Assembly (NCBI GenBank): GCA_021812505.1
Contig: JAKANG010000024.1
Span: forward strand, 1-8,927
Length of the DNA: 8,927 bases
Direction of reading: 5' to 3'
DNA from: Pseudomonadota bacterium
GTDB lineage: Bacteria; Pseudomonadota; Alphaproteobacteria; Rhizobiales; Beijerinckiaceae
The position numbers and the translations under genes were made by a program. Of this stretch, positions 6,362 to 8,927 are shown in pieces (positions within the stretch are counted from its first letter, which is position 1; the number at the start of each line of letters is the position of its first letter). The notes below the pieces were generated by a model. The model searched no databases, was not told where the DNA came from, and saw nothing but the letters and a program-made list of their open reading frames with translations.

Positions 6362-6386
6362 AAACCGCGCCGGAGCGGCGCGGTTT
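6362..6386. terminator. Bidirectional intrinsic terminator between the response regulator and rne
   Basis: A perfect 11-bp stem, AAACCGCGCCG (6362-6372) with CGGCGCGGTTT (6376-6386), closes a GAG loop. On the minus strand it is followed by a full T-run (six T in all, complement of the A-run 6359-6364), an excellent terminator for rne, whose stop codon lies about 24 nt before it. On the plus strand TTTCCTTGATTT follows, good enough to end the response-regulator transcript. It fits the convergent arrangement exactly. Confidence 0.88.
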
Positions 6387-6409
6387 CCTTGATTTCCCTA
6401 TGACGGCGC

Positions 6410-8927
6410 TCAACGCCCGGTGAGATTGGCCTTGGCCTTGGCCCACCAGCCCGAACGCTTCGGCTTGTTCGGGTCGGCCTCGGTGATGACGGGCAACTCC
6501 GGCTGGCTCGGCGCCGGCTCGGGAACAGGTTCGGGCGCGGCCGCGACAGGCTTCGGCGTGGCGGGCTCTTCGACCTTGGTTTCCGCAACAGGCGCCTGCG
6601 GCGCCTCGGCCTGGGGCGTCGGTTCCGACGCCGAAACCACGTTGTTCACGGCCGCCGTCTCCGTCTCGGCCGCCCATGCCGGAAGCGGGGCGAACACCGG
6701 GGCGTCGACCAAGGTTTCGACGAGCGCGTCGCCGCCCTCCGCCGCCTCGGCGGCGTTCCCGGCGTCCTCGCCCGTTTCGTCGCTCTGGCGCCAATCGCCG
6801 GCGAATTCGACCGTTTCGGCGCCGGTTCGGCTGCGATTGCGCCGCCGCCAGTTTCCGCGTCCACGCCGACGCTCCTCGCCGCCCTCGCGCGCGCCTTCCT
6901 CTCCCGACTCCGGTTCGGAGGCGGGCGCCATCAGGTCGCCAGCGATTTCGGCCACGGTCTCCAGTCCCTCGTCGGAAGGCTGCGGCGCATCGGCGTCCAC
7001 GCCCGCCGACTCGCGATCGAAGCCACGGCCCCGGCCGCGGCGGCGGCGGCGGCGCTTGCGCGTCTCGCTATCGGCGCGCTCGTCCTTGCCTTCGCCCTCC
7101 TCGGCGGCCTCGATTTCCGCCTCTTCCTCATATTCCGCTTCAAGCTCGGCGTCGCCGATCGGCTCGATGTCCTCGATCGGACGGCGCGGATCGAAACGGC
7201 GCAACGGATCGGACGGACCCGCCGCGGGCTCGCCGCGCTCCAGGGCGTGATAGGCCCCGCCGGTGAGCGAGTCGTCGGCGGCGATCGTCACGGAGACGCC
7301 GAAGCGCTCCTCGATCAGGCGCAGCAGCGAGCGCTTGTGGTTGAGGATATAGAGGGCGATGTCGGTGCGGGTGCGCACGATGATGTCGTGCGACGCGCTC
7401 TTGATCAGAGCGTCTTCGAGGACGCGCATCACATGGACGGCGACCGAGGCCGTCGAGCGCACCGTGCCGGCGCCGGCGCAATGCGGGCAGACCACGGATG
7501 AGCCTTCGAGCACGCCGGTGCGGATGCGCTGGCGCGACATTTCGAGCAGGCCGAAATGAGAAATCCGGCCGACCTGAATGCGGGCGCGATCATCCTTGAG
7601 CGCCTCCTTCAGCCGGCGCTCGACGGCGCGATTGTTCCGGCTCTCCTCCATATCAATGAAATCGACGACGATCAGACCGGCCAGATCGCGCAGGCGAAGC
7701 TGGCGCGCGACTTCGTCGGCGGCCTCGAGATTGGTGCGGAGCGCCGTATCCTCGATATTGTGCTCGCGGGTCGAACGGCCTGAGTTGACGTCGATCGCGA
7801 CCAGCGCCTCGGTCTGGTTGATGACCAGATAGCCGCCGGACTTCAGCGTCACCTGATTGTGGAACAAGGCGTCGAGCTGGGATTCCGCGCCCCATTTCGC
7901 GAAGATCGGCTGGGGGTCGCGGTAGTAATGCACGTTCTTGACATGCGACGGCATCAGCAGGCGCATGAAATCGCGCGCCTCGCGATAACCATTCTCGCCG
8001 GCGACGACGACCTCGTCGATATCCTTGTTGTAGAGATCGCGGATCGCGCGCTTGATCAGCGAGCCCTCCTCATAAACGAGCGCCGGGGCGCTGGAGGACA
8101 AGGTCAGCGCGCGAACCTGCTCCCACATGCGCAGCAGATATTCGAAGTCGCGCTGGATCTCCTGCTTGGTGCGGGACGCGCCCGCCGTGCGCAGGATGAC
8201 GCCCATCCCTTCCGGCACTTCGAGATCCTGGGCGATCTCCTTCAGGCGCTTGCGGTCGTTGGCGTCGGTGATCTTGCGCGAAATGCCGCCGCCGCGCGCC
8301 GTGTTCGGCATCAGGACGGAGTAACGTCCGGCGAGCGACAGATAGGTGGTCAGGGCCGCGCCCTTGTTGCCGCGCTCCTCCTTGACGACCTGAATCAGCA
8401 GCACCTGCCGGCGCTTGATGACTTCCTGGATCTTGTACTGGCGGCGCAGGCGGGGCGCGCGGTAATGCGTCTCGTCCATGGCGTCGCCGCCGAGCTGCTC
8501 GACGAGGTCCTCGTCCTCATGCTCGCCGTGTTCGCCATGCTCGCCTTCAGGGCCGGAGGCGGCGCCGCCATTCTGCTCGCGATGCAGGAATTCGCGGGCC
8601 TGCGCCTCTTCGTCCTCGACGGCGCCAGCCGGGGCGGCCGGTCCTTCCGCGACAGGCGCGCTCCCCGCTTCGACCGGGACAGCCGCCGGCGCGGCTTCTT
8701 CGCCCGTCTCGACGACGACGAAGCCTTCCGGATCGCTCGCCAGCTCCCGATCCTCGGGCAGCCACGACGGCGCGGCCTCGAAGGCCACGGGAACGGCCGG
8801 CGTTTCAGCGACCGGCGTCTCGGCGACGAATTCGGGCGCAGGCTCGGCCCCTTCGGTCGCCGGCGCGGCTTCGACGGCCGCGACGGCGACCGTCTCGCTC
8901 TCGTCGGCGGCGTTGTCTTCGGACGCC
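6410..8927 (-). CDS. rne: Ribonuclease E, C-terminal 838 residues (N-terminus beyond the window)
   Basis: This is the endonuclease that starts bulk mRNA decay, processes rRNA and scaffolds the degradosome. The frame stays open to the right edge, so the N-terminal start of the S1 domain is missing; the GTG at 8788 is only an internal valine. From the edge inwards there is an Ala/Glu/Pro-rich insertion (to about 8490), the distal S1 half (QYKIQEVIKRRQ, KEERGNKGAALTTYLSL) and the 5'-sensor RTAG (about 8180-8191). Then come the DNase I-like catalytic aspartates, D in VAIDVNSGRST (codon 7790-7792) and D in LIVVDFIDMEES (7661-7663), and the Zn-link CPHC (7478-7489). The small domain follows to about 7220. 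The remaining 270 or so residues are disordered, with Arg-rich RNA-binding clusters (7022-7063 and near 6850) and a terminal PKRSGWWAK. All catalytic and zinc residues within the window are present. Confidence 0.96.
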   Translation of the reverse strand, partial: ASEDNAADESETVAVAAVEAAPATEGAEPAPEFVAETPVAETPAVPVAFEAAPSWLPEDRELASDPEGFVVVETGEEAAPAAVPVEAGSAPVAEGPAAPAGAVEDEEAQAREFLHREQNGGAASGPEGEHGEHGEHEDEDLVEQLGGDAMDETHYRAPRLRRQYKIQEVIKRRQVLLIQVVKEERGNKGAALTTYLSLAGRYSVLMPNTARGGGISRKITDANDRKRLKEIAQDLEVPEGMGVILRTAGASRTKQEIQRDFEYLLRMWEQVRALTLSSSAPALVYEEGSLIKRAIRDLYNKDIDEVVVAGENGYREARDFMRLLMPSHVKNVHYYRDPQPIFAKWGAESQLDALFHNQVTLKSGGYLVINQTEALVAIDVNSGRSTREHNIEDTALRTNLEAADEVARQLRLRDLAGLIVVDFIDMEESRNNRAVERRLKEALKDDRARIQVGRISHFGLLEMSRQRIRTGVLEGSSVVCPHCAGAGTVRSTASVAVHVMRVLEDALIKSASHDIIVRTRTDIALYILNHKRSLLRLIEERFGVSVTIAADDSLTGGAYHALERGEPAAGPSDPLRRFDPRRPIEDIEPIGDAELEAEYEEEAEIEAAEEGEGKDERADSETRKRRRRRRGRGRGFDRESAGVDADAPQPSDEGLETVAEIAGDLMAPASEPESGEEGAREGGEERRRGRGNWRRRNRSRTGAETVEFAGDWRQSDETGEDAGNAAEAAEGGDALVETLVDAPVFAPLPAWAAETETAAVNNVVSASEPTPQAEAPQAPVAETKVEEPATPKPVAAAPEPVPEPAPSQPELPVITEADPNKPKRSGWWAKAKANLTGR
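8519..8545 (-). repeat. Three 9-bp tandem units inside rne
   Basis: Three in-frame 9-bp units encode Gly-Glu-His three times within the acidic S1-domain insertion; the middle unit differs from the outer two only at synonymous positions. The length is a multiple of three, so copy-number change would not break the frame. Confidence 0.7.

Noticed and set aside
7022..7063. CCG/CGG-rich run resembling a trinucleotide repeat
   Set aside because: It encodes the Arg-rich RNA-binding segment expected in the RNase E tail, so no separate repeat element is needed.
6420..7266. Ser- and Arg-rich plus-strand frames opposite the rne tail
   Set aside because: They are complements of the low-complexity Ala/Glu/Arg codons of RNase E; no start signals or domains.

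Overview
The window looks like ordinary chromosome from a GC-rich alphaproteobacterium, probably of the order Hyphomicrobiales (Rhizobiales). This rests on three things: the strongly G/C-ending codons, the malic enzyme fused to a phosphotransacetylase-like domain, and an RNase E with an acidic/Ala-rich insertion inside its S1 domain and a GWW motif at its extreme C-terminus. A methylotroph-type family such as Methylocystaceae or Beijerinckiaceae is a guess. There is no sign of phage, insertion sequence, CRISPR array or RNA gene.

Layout. Positions 16-882 (+) encode an LpxH-like calcineurin-type metallophosphoesterase. It converges, 13 bp apart, on a small single-domain rhodanese (896-1216, -). 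Diverging from the rhodanese is an unrecognised Sec-exported protein of 423 aa (1392-2663, +), followed by maeB (2763-5066, +), the NADP-type malic enzyme. Just after maeB lies a possible 52-codon small ORF (5079-5237) with a very strong ribosome binding site. It contains one perfect GC hairpin and ends inside a second, terminator-like hairpin. Then comes the one non-coding stretch of note, 5238-5684: its first part is strikingly AT-rich and holds a candidate operator palindrome and a promoter-like -35/-10 pair. It leads into an orphan NarL/FixJ-type response regulator (5685-6356, +) that appears to start at TTG. The regulator converges on rne (6410 to the right edge, -; its N-terminus is outside the window), and the two share a bidirectional intrinsic terminator at 6362-6386.

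How the genes relate. They look like neighbouring single-gene units rather than a pathway: envelope lipid metabolism (phosphoesterase), sulfur transfer (rhodanese), an unknown exported protein, C4-to-C3 carbon flux (MaeB), a signalling output (response regulator) and RNA decay (RNase E). I see no previously undescribed multi-gene system. The best targets for a second look are the 52-codon ORF, the dyad and AT-rich control region of the orphan regulator with its TTG start, and the unrecognised exported protein.
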